In this document: in pieces, positions 9,738 through 18,219 of the stretch
Numbering within the stretch: the stretch's first letter is position 1
Layout: each line of letters starts with the position of its first letter
Assembly: GCA_027482185.1 (NCBI GenBank)
Contig: JAIXWF010000008.1
Span: forward strand, 62,001-126,000
DNA: 64,000 nt
Direction: 5' to 3'
Source: Opitutaceae bacterium
GTDB taxonomy: Bacteria; Verrucomicrobiota; Verrucomicrobiia; Opitutales; Opitutaceae
Position numbers and translations under genes: made by a program
The notes under the pieces: model-generated
The model's input: only the letters and a program-made list of their open reading frames with translations
Told to the model about the DNA's origin: nothing
Database searches by the model: none

Positions 9738-10639
9738 GCGAGCCGAAACCCCCTTCGAAGCAGGACCAAGGCGCCGTCGCCAGCGACCTCGCGCGCCGCG
9801 AGGACCCGTACAACGTCACCCAGGCCAGCCGCATCTACTTTCTGCCCAACCTGATGACCGCGGGCAATTTGTTCTGCGGGTTCATGGCGATCACGCATTG
9901 CATCCAGGCGCGCCTGGCCGAGACCTCGCTCACGGGCGAGTACCGCGGACTCACGAATTACGAGCACTACAAGTACGCCGTCTGGTTCATTTTCGGCGCC
10001 GCGGCCTTCGACACGCTCGACGGCCGGCTGGCGCGCATGGGCGGACGCGAATCGCTGTTCGGCGCGGAGTTCGATTCCTTGGCCGACGTCATTTCCTTCG
10101 GCATGGCGCCGGCGTTGCTGATGTTCTACCTCATCCTCGCGCCCACCACCGGCAGCTACGAGTGGTTCCGCAACATCGGCTGGGCCATCGGTTTCATCTA
10201 TTTGCTCTGCGCCGCGATGCGGCTCGCGCGCTTCAACGTCATCACCAATCCCCTGCTCCGGCCCGGCACCAAGGATTCGAACAAAGACTTCGTCGGCCTC
10301 CCCGTCCCCGCCGCCGCCCTGACAGTTGCGGCCACGGTGCTGTTTCTCCTGAAATTGGCGGAAACGGATCGGTCGCTCAAAGCCTGGGCTCTCCTGCTGC
10401 CGCCGCTGATGCTGTTGGTCGCGTTTCTGATGGTCAGCACCGTGCGTTACCCCAGCGGCAAGGGCGTCGACATGCAGACGCAGACGCGGCTCCAGCCCTT
10501 TGTGCTGCTGATGTGCGCGATCGGTCTCGTCGTTTTCTACAAGGAATTCGCCGTGCTCGGCCTCTGCCTCGCGTACCTGTTCTTCGGCCTGTTCCGGTAC
10601 TTCCGGCGGGGCCGGCCCGGCGTGTTTGCCAAGACCTGA
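9734..10639 (+). CDS. pssA: CDP-diacylglycerol-serine O-phosphatidyltransferase
   Basis: 301 residues. Integral membrane enzyme that makes phosphatidylserine from CDP-diacylglycerol and serine, the entry to phosphatidylethanolamine. The CDP-alcohol phosphotransferase signature is present: DTLDGRLAR, eight residues, then G-AEF-DSLAD. About six to eight hydrophobic helices fit the family, and the family motif FLPNLMTAGNLFCGF is at the N-terminus. The start ATG overlaps the stop of the RelE-like gene, so the two are one transcription unit. No psd gene is in the window. Confidence 0.92.
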   Translation: MSEPKPPSKQDQGAVASDLARREDPYNVTQASRIYFLPNLMTAGNLFCGFMAITHCIQARLAETSLTGEYRGLTNYEHYKYAVWFIFGAAAFDTLDGRLARMGGRESLFGAEFDSLADVISFGMAPALLMFYLILAPTTGSYEWFRNIGWAIGFIYLLCAAMRLARFNVITNPLLRPGTKDSNKDFVGLPVPAAALTVAATVLFLLKLAETDRSLKAWALLLPPLMLLVAFLMVSTVRYPSGKGVDMQTQTRLQPFVLLMCAIGLVVFYKEFAVLGLCLAYLFFGLFRYFRRGRPGVFAKT

Positions 10640-10945
10640 ACCGCGCGATGGCCGTACCGGCAAACTCCTCGGAACGCGGCATCCGGGGAGGCGCGCGGCG
10701 GCGTTGCGAATCGCGTGTCAGGAACCTGCGTGCGACTTCGGAACAACTCCGGCGTTGCGAACAACCGCCCGGTTGCGCGCGGTTGCCGGAAAGTTATTCG
10801 GCCGGTTTCCGGAGCCGATTTTCAGAGGAGAAAACCCAAGTTGCTCCGGTTGTTCGCAGCCCATACTGATACGGATAGAATTCCTTATTGAACACCTATT
10901 CTTTTAGCCTTTGTTAGCTTCCACCTTTTACCCGGCCGCCCCCGC
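10640..10945. other. Intergenic region upstream of dnaN
   Basis: 306 bases without a gene. It is AT-richer than its surroundings in the last 100 bases, where the dnaN promoter must lie; TTGCTC (10841) and TACTGAT (10864) have 17-base spacing but are a weak match. An 11-base direct repeat GGCGTTGCGAA occurs at 10700-10710 and 10751-10761. I see no convincing DnaA boxes, so there is no evidence that this is the replication origin. Confidence 0.4.
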
Positions 10946-12070
10946 ATGAAATTCAAAATCAACCGCGATCACTTCGCCAACGGACTTGCCCAGGTCCTCA
11001 ACGTGGTCGGTTCCAAAGCGACCATGCCGATTTTGAGCAACGTGCTGATCGAGGCGGAAAAGGACCAGATCTCGCTCACGACCACGAATCTCGATCTCGG
11101 CATCCGCTGCAAAATCAAGGCCGAGGTGAAGGAAACGGGCGCCGTCACCCTCCCCGTCAAACGTTTGGCCGGTATCGTCCGCGAATTGCCCAACGTCGAC
11201 GTCGCGTTCGACGCCACGCCCAACCACCAGGTCAAACTCACGTCCGGCGGCTCGACCTTCAAGATCATGGGCATCGGCAAAGAGGAATTCCCGCCGCTGC
11301 CCGAATTCGGCGAGGAAAAGGCCTACTCCCTCGAGCAGGGCGAACTCGCCGGCATGCTCAAGAGCGTCGCCTACGCGCAGTCCACCGACGAGACCCGCTA
11401 CATCCTCAACGGCGTGTATTTCAATTTCCGCGACGGCAAACTCTCGCTCGTCGCCACCGACGGCCGCCGCCTCGCCCTTATCGCCAAGGAAATGGATGTT
11501 CCCGCCGCCAGCGCCGGCGCGATCATTCTCCCGGCCAAGACGGTCAGCGAGCTCACCCGCCTCCTCGACAAGGGCGAAAAGGTCCGGATCAACTTCAGCG
11601 ACCGCCGCGCGACTTTCCAGATCGCGACCGACAAGGACACCAGCGGCCTGATCGACCACGTCTACCTCTACTCCAAGGTCGTCGAGGGAAATTATCCCAA
11701 TTACCAACAGGTTATTCCCAAGGAAACGCACCAGCGCATCAAGCTCGAGCGCGAGCTCCTGCTCCAGTGCGTGCACCGCGCGGCGCTGGTCTGTTCCGAA
11801 AAGGCCAATTCGGTGAAACTGAAGCTCTCCAGCAACCTGCTCGAGCTCACGGCCCAGAGTCCCGATTTCGGCGAGGCCCACGAGTCGATGGCCATCGGCT
11901 ACAGCGGCCCCGACCTCCAGGTCGCCTTCAACCCGACCTTCATCATGGATCCGCTCAAAGCCCTCGCGAAGGACGAGGTGTTCTTCGAAGTGAAGGACGA
12001 GGTCAGCCCCGGCGTTTTCAAGACGCTGGAAAACTTCGTCTGCGTGATCATGCCCGTCCGGCTGAGCTGA
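10946..12070 (+). CDS. dnaN: DNA polymerase III beta subunit (sliding clamp)
   Basis: 374 residues, the usual clamp length. The ring-forming processivity factor that tethers polymerase III and other DNA enzymes. The N-terminus [17 protein letters not shown], the segment [28 protein letters not shown] and the C-terminal [10 protein letters not shown] are all characteristic. It stands alone: neither dnaA nor recF is adjacent, unlike the classical dnaA-dnaN-recF order. The ATG follows a pyrimidine-rich leader with no strong Shine-Dalgarno sequence. Confidence 0.96.
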   Translation: MKFKINRDHFANGLAQVLNVVGSKATMPILSNVLIEAEKDQISLTTTNLDLGIRCKIKAEVKETGAVTLPVKRLAGIVRELPNVDVAFDATPNHQVKLTSGGSTFKIMGIGKEEFPPLPEFGEEKAYSLEQGELAGMLKSVAYAQSTDETRYILNGVYFNFRDGKLSLVATDGRRLALIAKEMDVPAASAGAIILPAKTVSELTRLLDKGEKVRINFSDRRATFQIATDKDTSGLIDHVYLYSKVVEGNYPNYQQVIPKETHQRIKLERELLLQCVHRAALVCSEKANSVKLKLSSNLLELTAQSPDFGEAHESMAIGYSGPDLQVAFNPTFIMDPLKALAKDEVFFEVKDEVSPGVFKTLENFVCVIMPVRLS

Positions 12071-12161
12071 GCCGCCTTCCGGCCCCGGCCGCGTCCGTGC
12101 CGGCCGATCGAACGCTTTCCGCCGCCGCGGCGTCCAAGTCCGCATCCCTTCCTTCCCCGAG

Positions 12162-13040
12162 GTGCAGACCACTTACCTCATTCTCGGCGCGATTCTGCTG
12201 TCCCTGATTTTGATGCAGGTGAACCAGCGGCTGGCCTCGCCGCTTGTGTCCATCGCCGACCGCTGGCTGCGCTGGTTCGTCTTCGCCTTCGGCGCCGCCC
12301 AACTCTGCGTCGACTTCAAGCTGATCGACCGGCCGTACTGGGTGCTCGTGACGGTGTTCTTCCTCGTCTGGTTCATGGGCGAAACGCTGTACAACTGGCT
12401 CGCGATCACCGCCCACAGCCTCAGCCCGCTGCCGCTGTTTCCGCGCTATGCGATCAACACCAGCGGCGAGGAATGGCCCGTGCAGCCGCGCCTGCTGCAG
12501 ATGCGCGAATGGCTCCGCAACCAGGGCTTCCGCCAGGTCCAGGCCCTCAAGGCCGAGATCGGCGGCGGGATCTATTTGCGCGTATCCGTTTACCAGGACG
12601 CCCAGGCCGTGATCCGCGTGCAGGTCACGTTCATCCCGCAGGCCAACGGCGCGATCTCCGTGTGCTTCGCCGTGAGCTCCGTGGCGACCGACGGCAGCCG
12701 CTACCTCACCGACAACCTCTACATCCCCTTCGCCGGTTTCTATCCGGAAAACTGGTACGTGGAGCGCGCCCCGTGGCGGCGTTCGCTGCCGGCTTTGCTC
12801 GCGCGGCACCGCGCGCGCATCGCCCGCGCCGGGCTCACGCTGAAACCGTTCGAACAGGAACCGCTCGCCGACCTCAACCTCGGCCAGCACGAGCTCGACC
12901 GCCTCAACACCGAGCTCGGTTTCCTGCACCCGCACGCCGAACGCGAGGACCTCGGCAAGTTCACCCAGGAAGGACGCTACCGCGTCTGGAAAGAGATCTG
13001 GATGCTGAACTATCTCGGCCGTTCCGCGCGGTACGAGTGA
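12162..13040 (+). CDS. Membrane protein of unknown function
   Basis: 292 residues from a GTG. Three transmembrane helices in the first ~80 residues (about 4-22, 36-53, 58-78) are followed by a soluble domain with no motif I recognise. It contains MREWLRNQGF, a beta-rich stretch and a C-terminal helical region with many Arg and Glu. It lies 91 bases after dnaN and 22 bases before the FkbM gene on the same strand, so it may be co-transcribed with either. The GTG at 12162 was chosen because the first helix begins immediately after it. Confidence 0.7.
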   Translation: MQTTYLILGAILLSLILMQVNQRLASPLVSIADRWLRWFVFAFGAAQLCVDFKLIDRPYWVLVTVFFLVWFMGETLYNWLAITAHSLSPLPLFPRYAINTSGEEWPVQPRLLQMREWLRNQGFRQVQALKAEIGGGIYLRVSVYQDAQAVIRVQVTFIPQANGAISVCFAVSSVATDGSRYLTDNLYIPFAGFYPENWYVERAPWRRSLPALLARHRARIARAGLTLKPFEQEPLADLNLGQHELDRLNTELGFLHPHAEREDLGKFTQEGRYRVWKEIWMLNYLGRSARYE

Positions 13041-13062
13041 AGCCGCCGGCGACGGATCCCGC

Positions 13063-13881
13063 TTGGAAACCCTCGCCCGTTTTTTCCGCCGCCTGCGGCA
13101 CGGCCCGCTCGGCGCTTTGCCCGCGCCCGTCCGCGACACCGCGCGCGCCGCGGCCCTCGCTTCGCTCCAGGCGGTTTCGCTCGGCCGCGGCCGCGGCGTA
13201 CGCGTCGCGGGCCGGTATCCGCTGCGGGTCGAATGGTCCCGCGCGGCCGTCGACTTCACCGTCTGGGAAGCGGAGTTCACCCGCGAATTCGGCGCCGCGC
13301 TCGCGTCCCGGCCGGTGGTGTTCGATGTCGGTGCCAGCCTCGGCGAATGGAGCGCGCTGGCCGCGACGCTGGCCGGCCCGGAGCGGGTCCATGTGTTCGA
13401 GCCCGACGCCCCGTCGTGGAACCGCATCCGCCGGATCTTCGCCCTCAACCGGCTCGCCCCGCCCGCCGGCATCGTGCCGGCCTTCTGCGGCGCCGCCACG
13501 CGGGCGGAGGCGGCGTGGTGGGACGCCGTCGCGCGCCGTCGCTTTCCCGCGTCGGCCGACGGCGATGCCACGTTCCAGGATCTGCGGCGTCGGCCCGACT
13601 TGCCCGTGGTCGCGCTCGACGACTACGCGGAACGCACCGGCGCCGTGCCCGGCGTCGTGAAGATCGACGTCGAAGGGGCCGAGGGCGAAGTCCTGCGCGG
13701 CGCCCGCCGGCTGCTCGCAACGGCCGGACCGCGCCTGTTCCTCAGCTTGCACCCGCAAGCCCTGCCGGACTTCGGCGATTCGCGGGAATCCATCCTGCGC
13801 GACTTGGCCGATCTCGGCTACCGCTCCCGCCTCCTCGCCGTCGACCACGAGGAACACTGGAGCTGCGAACGCCCGAGCTGA
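13063..13881 (+). CDS. FkbM-family SAM-dependent methyltransferase
   Basis: 272 residues from a TTG. The Rossmann motif VVFDVGASLGEWS, the acidic loop VHVFEPDAPSW and the family hallmark VVKIDVEGAEGEVLRGA mark the FkbM family, which usually methylates a hydroxyl on a sugar or polyketide. The acceptor here is unknown; no glycan cluster is adjacent. The N-terminal ~85 residues are Arg/Ala-rich and little conserved, so the exact start is uncertain. The stop codon TGA is the first codon of a large palindromic repeat (13878-14036). Confidence 0.85.
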   Translation: METLARFFRRLRHGPLGALPAPVRDTARAAALASLQAVSLGRGRGVRVAGRYPLRVEWSRAAVDFTVWEAEFTREFGAALASRPVVFDVGASLGEWSALAATLAGPERVHVFEPDAPSWNRIRRIFALNRLAPPAGIVPAFCGAATRAEAAWWDAVARRRFPASADGDATFQDLRRRPDLPVVALDDYAERTGAVPGVVKIDVEGAEGEVLRGARRLLATAGPRLFLSLHPQALPDFGDSRESILRDLADLGYRSRLLAVDHEEHWSCERPS

Positions 13882-14036
13882 GCCGGGATCATGCAGTTGA
13901 GAGCCGGGAGTTGAGGGTTGAGAGATGGATCCGCCAAGGATTCGGAAAACGTCGCCGCCGCACGCCATCGGGAACCGAACGGTTTTGCTCTTAACTCTCA
14001 GCCAAGCTCTCCCAACTGCATGAGTCCGGCTGAGCC
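13878..14036. repeat. Palindromic repeat A, copy 1 (starts in the FkbM stop codon)
   Basis: About 160 bases with near-perfect inverted ends: TGAGCCGG..TCATGCAGTTGAGAG on the left, and its complement CTCTC-CCAACTGCATGAG..CCGGCTGAGCC on the right. The left arm contains short tandem words (GTTGAG). The core ATCCGCC-AAGGA-TCGGAAAACG is shared with copies at 49480 and 62127. The first three bases are the stop codon of the FkbM gene. A 3' transcript hairpin or REP-like element is likely; no transposase is present. Confidence 0.8.
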
Positions 14037-14056
14037 GCGCCGGCGGCCGCAGCTCC

Positions 14057-14100
14057 GACCGTTTCCAGCTGATCGCTGATCGCTGAAAGCCGACGGCTCC
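14057..14100. repeat. Word repeat F, short copy
   Basis: CAGCTGATCGCTGATCGCTGAAAG followed by a GC-rich arm. The same CTGA-based words appear at 36807-36881. It lies between the palindrome at 13878 and the 3' end of moaA, two convergent genes, and may help terminate both. Confidence 0.5.
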
Positions 14101-14106
14101 GAACCC

Positions 14107-15123
14107 TCATCCCCCGATATAACTCATCTCCACCTTCGCCCGCGGCTCGCCGCTCGCCAGCACCTCGGCGCGTTCGTCGCTGTAGCGGTCCATGCGGCCC
14201 TGCCAGATGCGGCGGAGAAAATGCTCGAGGCCGGCGTCGTCCGCGCCCGCGCGCAGCGCGCCGAGCACGTCCCAACCGAGCGAGGCAAACAGGCACGTGA
14301 ACAGTTTCCCGTCGGCGCTCAGCCGCGCGCGGTGGCAATCGCGGCAAAACGGTTCCGTCACCGAACTGATCAAACCGATTTCGCCGCGGCCGTCGAGGTA
14401 GCGGTAGCGCGCCGCCACTTCGCCGCGGTACGCGGGCCCGATCGGCTCGAGCGGCCAGATCGCCCCGATGCGTTCCACCAATTCCTTCGCCGGCACCACG
14501 CGCGCGCGGTCCCAGTGGTTGGTGTTGCCGACATCCATGAACTCGATGAACCGCAGCGCATGCCCGCGCGCGCGGAAATAGTCGCAGAGCTGCGGCAGTT
14601 CCGCGTCGTTCACGCCGCGCTGCACCACGCAGTTGATCTTCACCGGCAGGCCGAGGGCAGCCGCCGCGTCGATTCCGCGCAGCACGCGCTCCACCTTGAA
14701 TCCGAGGCCGTTGAGTTTGCCGGCGGTGGTGTCGTCGAGCGAATCGACCGACACGTTGAGCCGGTCGAGCCCCGCCGCGTGCAACGCCGGCGCGAGTTTC
14801 TCCAGCAGCCAGCCGTTCGTCGTCAGCGCCACGTCGCGCACGCCGAGCTCGTTTTTCAAAGTCCGGATCAGGTCCGGCACGTCCGCGCGCAGCAGCGGTT
14901 CGCCGCCGGTCAGCCGCACTTTCTCGACGCCGAGCGCACGGAACGCCTTCACGATGCGCGTCAGTTCCCCGAGCGTCATCAGCTGCGGATCGCGCAGAAA
15001 CGCATGCCCCGGCCCGAAGATTTCCTTCGGCATGCAGTAGGGGCAGCGGAAATTGCAGCGGTCGGTGACCGAGATGCGCAGGTCCCGCAGCGCGCGATTG
15101 AATTGGTCGGTGGGTTGGCCCAT
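14107..15123 (-). CDS. moaA: GTP 3',8-cyclase (molybdenum cofactor step 1)
   Basis: 338 residues. Radical-SAM enzyme that converts GTP to 3',8-cyclo-GTP, the first step of molybdopterin synthesis. The N-terminal cluster motif is C-NFR-C-PY-C (Cys23, 27, 30). The second iron-sulfur cluster uses Cys260, Cys263 and Cys277 (CX2CX13C). The protein ends in the conserved Gly-Gly (YIGG) that MoaA needs for activity. It is divergent from moeA across 78 bases, and the partner MoaC is encoded further along the other strand. The ATG at 15123 is where homology begins; the in-frame extension through moeA is spurious. Confidence 0.95.
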   Translation of the reverse strand: MGQPTDQFNRALRDLRISVTDRCNFRCPYCMPKEIFGPGHAFLRDPQLMTLGELTRIVKAFRALGVEKVRLTGGEPLLRADVPDLIRTLKNELGVRDVALTTNGWLLEKLAPALHAAGLDRLNVSVDSLDDTTAGKLNGLGFKVERVLRGIDAAAALGLPVKINCVVQRGVNDAELPQLCDYFRARGHALRFIEFMDVGNTNHWDRARVVPAKELVERIGAIWPLEPIGPAYRGEVAARYRYLDGRGEIGLISSVTEPFCRDCHRARLSADGKLFTCLFASLGWDVLGALRAGADDAGLEHFLRRIWQGRMDRYSDERAEVLASGEPRAKVEMSYIGG

Positions 15124-15201
15124 GCAGGTGCGGCTTGCGCCGGGAAAGGGGGAGATGAAGCTCGTTTCCCCGCGGCGTAAAGCCGCACCTGTCTTTTCCC
15201 C
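15124..15201. promoter_or_regulatory. Divergent moaA/moeA promoter region with a perfect inverted repeat
   Basis: The 78 bases between the two start codons hold both promoters. A 12-base perfect inverted repeat, CAGGTGCGGCTT at 15125-15136 and AAGCCGCACCTG at 15180-15191, flanks the region, with each arm beside one start codon. It could be a regulator site, a leader hairpin, or one of the genome's dispersed repeats. No classical Moco riboswitch was recognised. Confidence 0.4.
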
Positions 15202-16410
15202 ATGCTCACCCCCGCCGAGGCCGAAAAGCTCATCCGCGCCAGCATCGCCCCTTTCCACCGCGAAGATTGCCCCCTCGCCTCCGCGCACCGCCGGGTCCTG
15301 CGCGCCGACCTGCGCGCCGACCGCGATCTGCCGCCCTTCGACCGCGTCACCATGGACGGATACGCCCTGCGCGCCGCCGCCCTCGCCGCCGGCGAACGCG
15401 TTTTCCGCGTCGAGGCCGTGCAGGCCGCGGGCATGCGCGCCTTCAAACTTGGTCCTGCGGCCGATGCCTGCATCGAGATCATGACGGGGGCCGTGCTGCC
15501 CGAGGGCGCCGATTGCATCGTGCCCTACGAGGAAACCGCGCGCGAGGGCACCGCCATGCGCGTGACGGGCGACGTCGCGGCCTTGGTCGCCGGCCACGCC
15601 GTGCATCGCCGCGGCAGCGACCATCGCGCCGGCGACATCATGGTCCGCGCCGGCACGCGGCTCACCGGCCGCGAGATCGCCGTCGCCGCCGCCTGCGGCC
15701 ACGCCGGCCTTACGGTCAGCCAGGTGCCGAAAATCGCCGTCGTCACGTCGGGCGACGAACTCGTCGAGGTCGACGCCCCTGTCGGCCCGCACCAGATCCG
15801 CCGGAGCAACGACCACGCCCTCCGCGCCGCGCTGCAGTGCGCCGGCTACCCGCACGTTTCCCGTTTCCATTTCCGCGACGTGCGCCAGGAGATCGAGCAC
15901 CTGCTCTGGCACATCTTGGCGGAGTTCGACGTCGTCCTGCTCACCGGCGGCGTGTCGAAGGGCAAATTCGACTACCTGCCCGAGGAACTCGACCGCCAAG
16001 GCGTGAAAAAGATTTTCCAGGGCGTCGCGCAGCGCCCGGGCAAACCGCTCTGGTACGGCCAAAGTTCCCGCGGCACGCCCGTCTTCGCGCTGCCGGGCAA
16101 TCCCGTCTCCGCGTACACCTGCCTGCACCGCTACGTCTTGCCCGCGCTGGCCCACGCCAGCGGCGCCGCGCCCGCGCCCGTGCGCCTCACGGCGCTCGCG
16201 CGCGACGTCGCGTTCAAGCCGAAGGTCACGTGGTTTTTGCCCGTGAAACTCGAGAGCGGCCCGCGCGGCGAACTGCTCGCCGTGCCCGACCCAAGCAATA
16301 CCTCGGGCGATTTCGCCGGCTTGGTCGGCACCGACGGTTTCGTCGAGCTCGCACCGGGCAACGGCGTCTTCCCCGCCGGCACCGTCGCGCCGTTTTACGC
16401 GTGGGTTTAG
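15202..16410 (+). CDS. moeA: Molybdopterin molybdotransferase
   Basis: 402 residues. Inserts molybdate into adenylylated molybdopterin, the last general step of Moco synthesis. The N-terminal motif FDRVTMDGYA, the MoeA/MogA-like domain with TSGDELVE and LLTGGVSKGKFDY, the LPGNPVSAYTC loop and the C-terminal beta-barrel domain are in the usual order and length. It starts a plus-strand run with moaC, moaD and moaE, but a 390-base repeat-filled gap separates it from moaC. The stop codon is followed within six bases by a T-run and a CACAGAGG palindrome. Confidence 0.94.
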   Translation: MLTPAEAEKLIRASIAPFHREDCPLASAHRRVLRADLRADRDLPPFDRVTMDGYALRAAALAAGERVFRVEAVQAAGMRAFKLGPAADACIEIMTGAVLPEGADCIVPYEETAREGTAMRVTGDVAALVAGHAVHRRGSDHRAGDIMVRAGTRLTGREIAVAAACGHAGLTVSQVPKIAVVTSGDELVEVDAPVGPHQIRRSNDHALRAALQCAGYPHVSRFHFRDVRQEIEHLLWHILAEFDVVLLTGGVSKGKFDYLPEELDRQGVKKIFQGVAQRPGKPLWYGQSSRGTPVFALPGNPVSAYTCLHRYVLPALAHASGAAPAPVRLTALARDVAFKPKVTWFLPVKLESGPRGELLAVPDPSNTSGDFAGLVGTDGFVELAPGNGVFPAGTVAPFYAWV

Positions 16411-16416
16411 TTTTTT

Positions 16417-16566
16417 GTCACAGAGGACACGGAGGAAAACCGGAGGGCCACGGAGGAGAAAGCCGAAGTTTGGATCCGCGGGAGCGCCTACCGGCCCGAA
16501 TTCCCGATCTGAATTTGCTCCGTGCCCTCCGTGTCTCCCTCAGTGACCTCCGTGACGACGTGTGAC
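16417..16566. repeat. CACAGAGG palindrome C, copy 1
   Basis: Left arm GTCACAGAGGACACGGAGG; right arm carries the complements CTCCGTGCCCTCCGTGTCTCC and CCTCCGTGACG, ending TGTGAC. About 150 bases, directly after moeA. A second copy of similar design starts 22 bases later, and a third is at 35381. Confidence 0.75.
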
Positions 16567-16588
16567 AGGATTCGAGTTTCCGACCCGA

Positions 16589-16731
16589 CCACAGAGGACA
16601 CGGAGTCGATCCGGAGGGGCACAGAGGGAAACCCTGAAGGTTGGGATTTCCAATCGCCCGCTCCGGGCAGAATTCTCCGCGCGCCTTTGCTCCGTGACCT
16701 CCGTGCCTCCCTCCGTGCCCTCTGTGACCCA
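16589..16731. repeat. CACAGAGG palindrome C, copy 2
   Basis: Left arm CCACAGAGGACACGGAG, right arm GCTCCGTGACCTCCGTG through CCCTCTGTGACC. The core shares GAAG-TTGGGATTT and TTTGCTCCGTG with copy 1. The two copies in direct order nearly fill the moeA-moaC gap. The rest of the gap (16732-16798) has only a fragment of GTTGAAGGTTGAG words. Confidence 0.75.
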
Positions 16732-16798
16732 TCTGCTCCGCATCCCCGCCAAAGTTGAAGGTTGAGCCGCACGGGCCGCAGGTTGAGGTTTCGCGCCG

Positions 16799-17275
16799 AT
16801 GTTCTCCCACCTCGACGCGCAGAACCGGCCCGCGATGGTCAACGTCGGCGCCAAGCCCGTCACGCGCCGCACCGCGCACGCGATCGCCGTCGTGAGTCTG
16901 CCGGACGAACTCGCCGCCCTGCTCCGCGACGGCGAGATCGCCACGAAGAAGGGACCGATTTTCCAGACCGCCGCGCTCGCCGGCGTGATGGGCGCCAAGA
17001 AGACCGGCGAACTCATCCCGCTCTGCCACCCGCTCGGCCTCGACGATTGCCAAATCGAAATCAAGGCGCACCCCGACCGCCGCGAAATCGAGATCCATTG
17101 CCGCGTCGAGGTGCACGCCAAGACCGGCGTCGAAATGGAAGCGCTCACGGGCGCGACGGTGGCGGCGCTGACGTTTTACGACATGGCCAAGGCCGTGACC
17201 CACGGCATCGTCATCAAAGAGGTGCGCCTGCTGGAAAAAACCGGCGGCAAGCGCGACTATCGCGCGACCGCATGA
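16799..17275 (+). CDS. moaC: Cyclic pyranopterin monophosphate synthase
   Basis: 158 residues. Converts 3',8-cyclo-GTP to cyclic pyranopterin monophosphate with MoaA. Conserved MVNVGAKPVTRRTA, KKTGELIPLCHPL and the C-terminal MEALTGATVAALTFYDM-KA carrying the catalytic Asp/Lys are present. Its TGA overlaps the ATG of moaD (ATGA), indicating translational coupling. Confidence 0.95.
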   Translation: MFSHLDAQNRPAMVNVGAKPVTRRTAHAIAVVSLPDELAALLRDGEIATKKGPIFQTAALAGVMGAKKTGELIPLCHPLGLDDCQIEIKAHPDRREIEIHCRVEVHAKTGVEMEALTGATVAALTFYDMAKAVTHGIVIKEVRLLEKTGGKRDYRATA

Positions 17276-17514
17276 TCAACGTCCGCATCCAGTACTTCGC
17301 CATCTTGCGCGAGCAGCGCGGGCAGAACGAGGAGGCTCTCGCCACTGCCGCCGCCACGCCGACCGCGCTCTACGAGGAATTGCGCGCGCGCCACGGCTTC
17401 ACGCTGCCCGCCGACCGCATCCGCGCCGCCGTCAACGAAACCTTCGTCGCGGCCGATGCCCCGCTGCGCGACGGCGACCGCATCGTGTTCATCCCGCCGG
17501 TGGCCGGCGGTTGA
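17272..17514 (+). CDS. moaD: Molybdopterin synthase sulfur-carrier subunit
   Basis: 80 residues of the ubiquitin-like beta-grasp fold ending in the obligatory Gly-Gly (FIPPVAGG). The thiocarboxylate formed on it donates sulfur to precursor Z in the MoaD-MoaE complex. It starts inside the moaC stop (ATGA) and is followed 29 bases later by moaE. A MoaD-activating enzyme (MoeB) is not in the window. Confidence 0.93.
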   Translation: MINVRIQYFAILREQRGQNEEALATAAATPTALYEELRARHGFTLPADRIRAAVNETFVAADAPLRDGDRIVFIPPVAGG

Positions 17515-17543
17515 CGCCGCGGAATTCTGTTTTTCCAAGTCCG

Positions 17544-17999
17544 ATGTTTTCGATTTCCGCCGTTCCGATCGATCCCGCCGCGTTGCAACGTCGCCTGGCC
17601 GATGCCCGCGCCGGCGCTTGCGTGACCTTCGAGGGCTGGGTGCGAAATCTCAACGAAGGCCAGACCGTGGGCGCGTTGGAGTACGAGGCCTTCGTGCCGC
17701 TCGCCGAATCCGAAGGCACCAAGATCCTCGCCGAGGCCCGCGCGAAATTCGATTTGCTCGGCGCCATTTGCGTGCACCGCACGGGCCTCCTGCAGCTCGG
17801 CGACATGGCCGTCTGGGTGGGCGTGACCGCCGCCCACCGCGGCGCCGCCTTCGACGCTTGCCGCTACGTGATCGACGAAGCCAAGGCCCGCCTGCCGATC
17901 TGGAAAAAAGAACACTACGCCGCCGGCACCACCGCCTGGATCAACTGTGCCACGCGCGGCGAAGCCGCCGGCGCGCCGGCGGCTCCGCCGCAGTTTTGA
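17544..17999 (+). CDS. moaE: Molybdopterin synthase catalytic subunit
   Basis: 151 residues. Forms the dithiolene of molybdopterin with MoaD. Family features include GACVTFEGWVRN near the N-terminus, LEYEAFVPLAESE, the VGVTAAHRGAAFDACRY region and the lysine-containing active-site motif PIWKKEHY. The ATG at 17544 fits the family start; an upstream TTG would add 11 unrelated residues. The final codons run straight into an inverted repeat that begins at the TGA. Confidence 0.94.
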   Translation: MFSISAVPIDPAALQRRLADARAGACVTFEGWVRNLNEGQTVGALEYEAFVPLAESEGTKILAEARAKFDLLGAICVHRTGLLQLGDMAVWVGVTAAHRGAAFDACRYVIDEAKARLPIWKKEHYAAGTTAWINCATRGEAAGAPAAPPQF

Positions 18000-18117
18000 G
18001 TTCGGGGTTCGGAGTTTGGAGTTGGGCAATCCGCCGGTTGGATCTTCGTTCGGCCTTTGGCACTTCCGCCTGCCGGAACCCCAAACCCCAAACCCCAAAC
18101 TCCGAACTCCGAACCCA
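17997..18117. repeat. Palindromic repeat B, copy 1 (starts in the moaE stop codon)
   Basis: Left arm TGAGTTCGGGGTTCGGAG plus TTTGGAGTTGGG; right arm of ACCCCAAACC and CTCCGAACTCCGAACCC words, separated by ~45 bases. The arms are imperfect tandem words that pair with each other. The first base triplet is the moaE stop codon. Confidence 0.75.
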
Positions 18118-18118
18118 T

Positions 18119-18148
18119 AAAAACCGGCCGTATCCCCGGCCGGTTTTT
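18119..18148 (+). terminator. Rho-independent terminator after the moa genes
   Basis: AAAAACCGGCCG, a short loop, then CCGGCCGGTTTTT: GC stem followed by a T-run, and the complementary A-run in front makes it work in either direction. It separates moaE from gnd. Confidence 0.85.
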
Positions 18149-18219
18149 ATGACGCCCGGCCAGAATGGGGTTGGTTTTCCGGTCCGTTCGCCTAGGGCTT
18201 GCGTTCCTTTATTTCAGCC

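Noticed and set aside
10640-10945. Replication origin next to dnaN
   Set aside because: No DnaA box cluster, no dnaA, gidA or parA nearby; dnaN is isolated here.
16417-16731. CRISPR array
   Set aside because: The words are short, degenerate and arranged as inverted arms. There are no uniform repeats with regular unique spacers and no cas genes.
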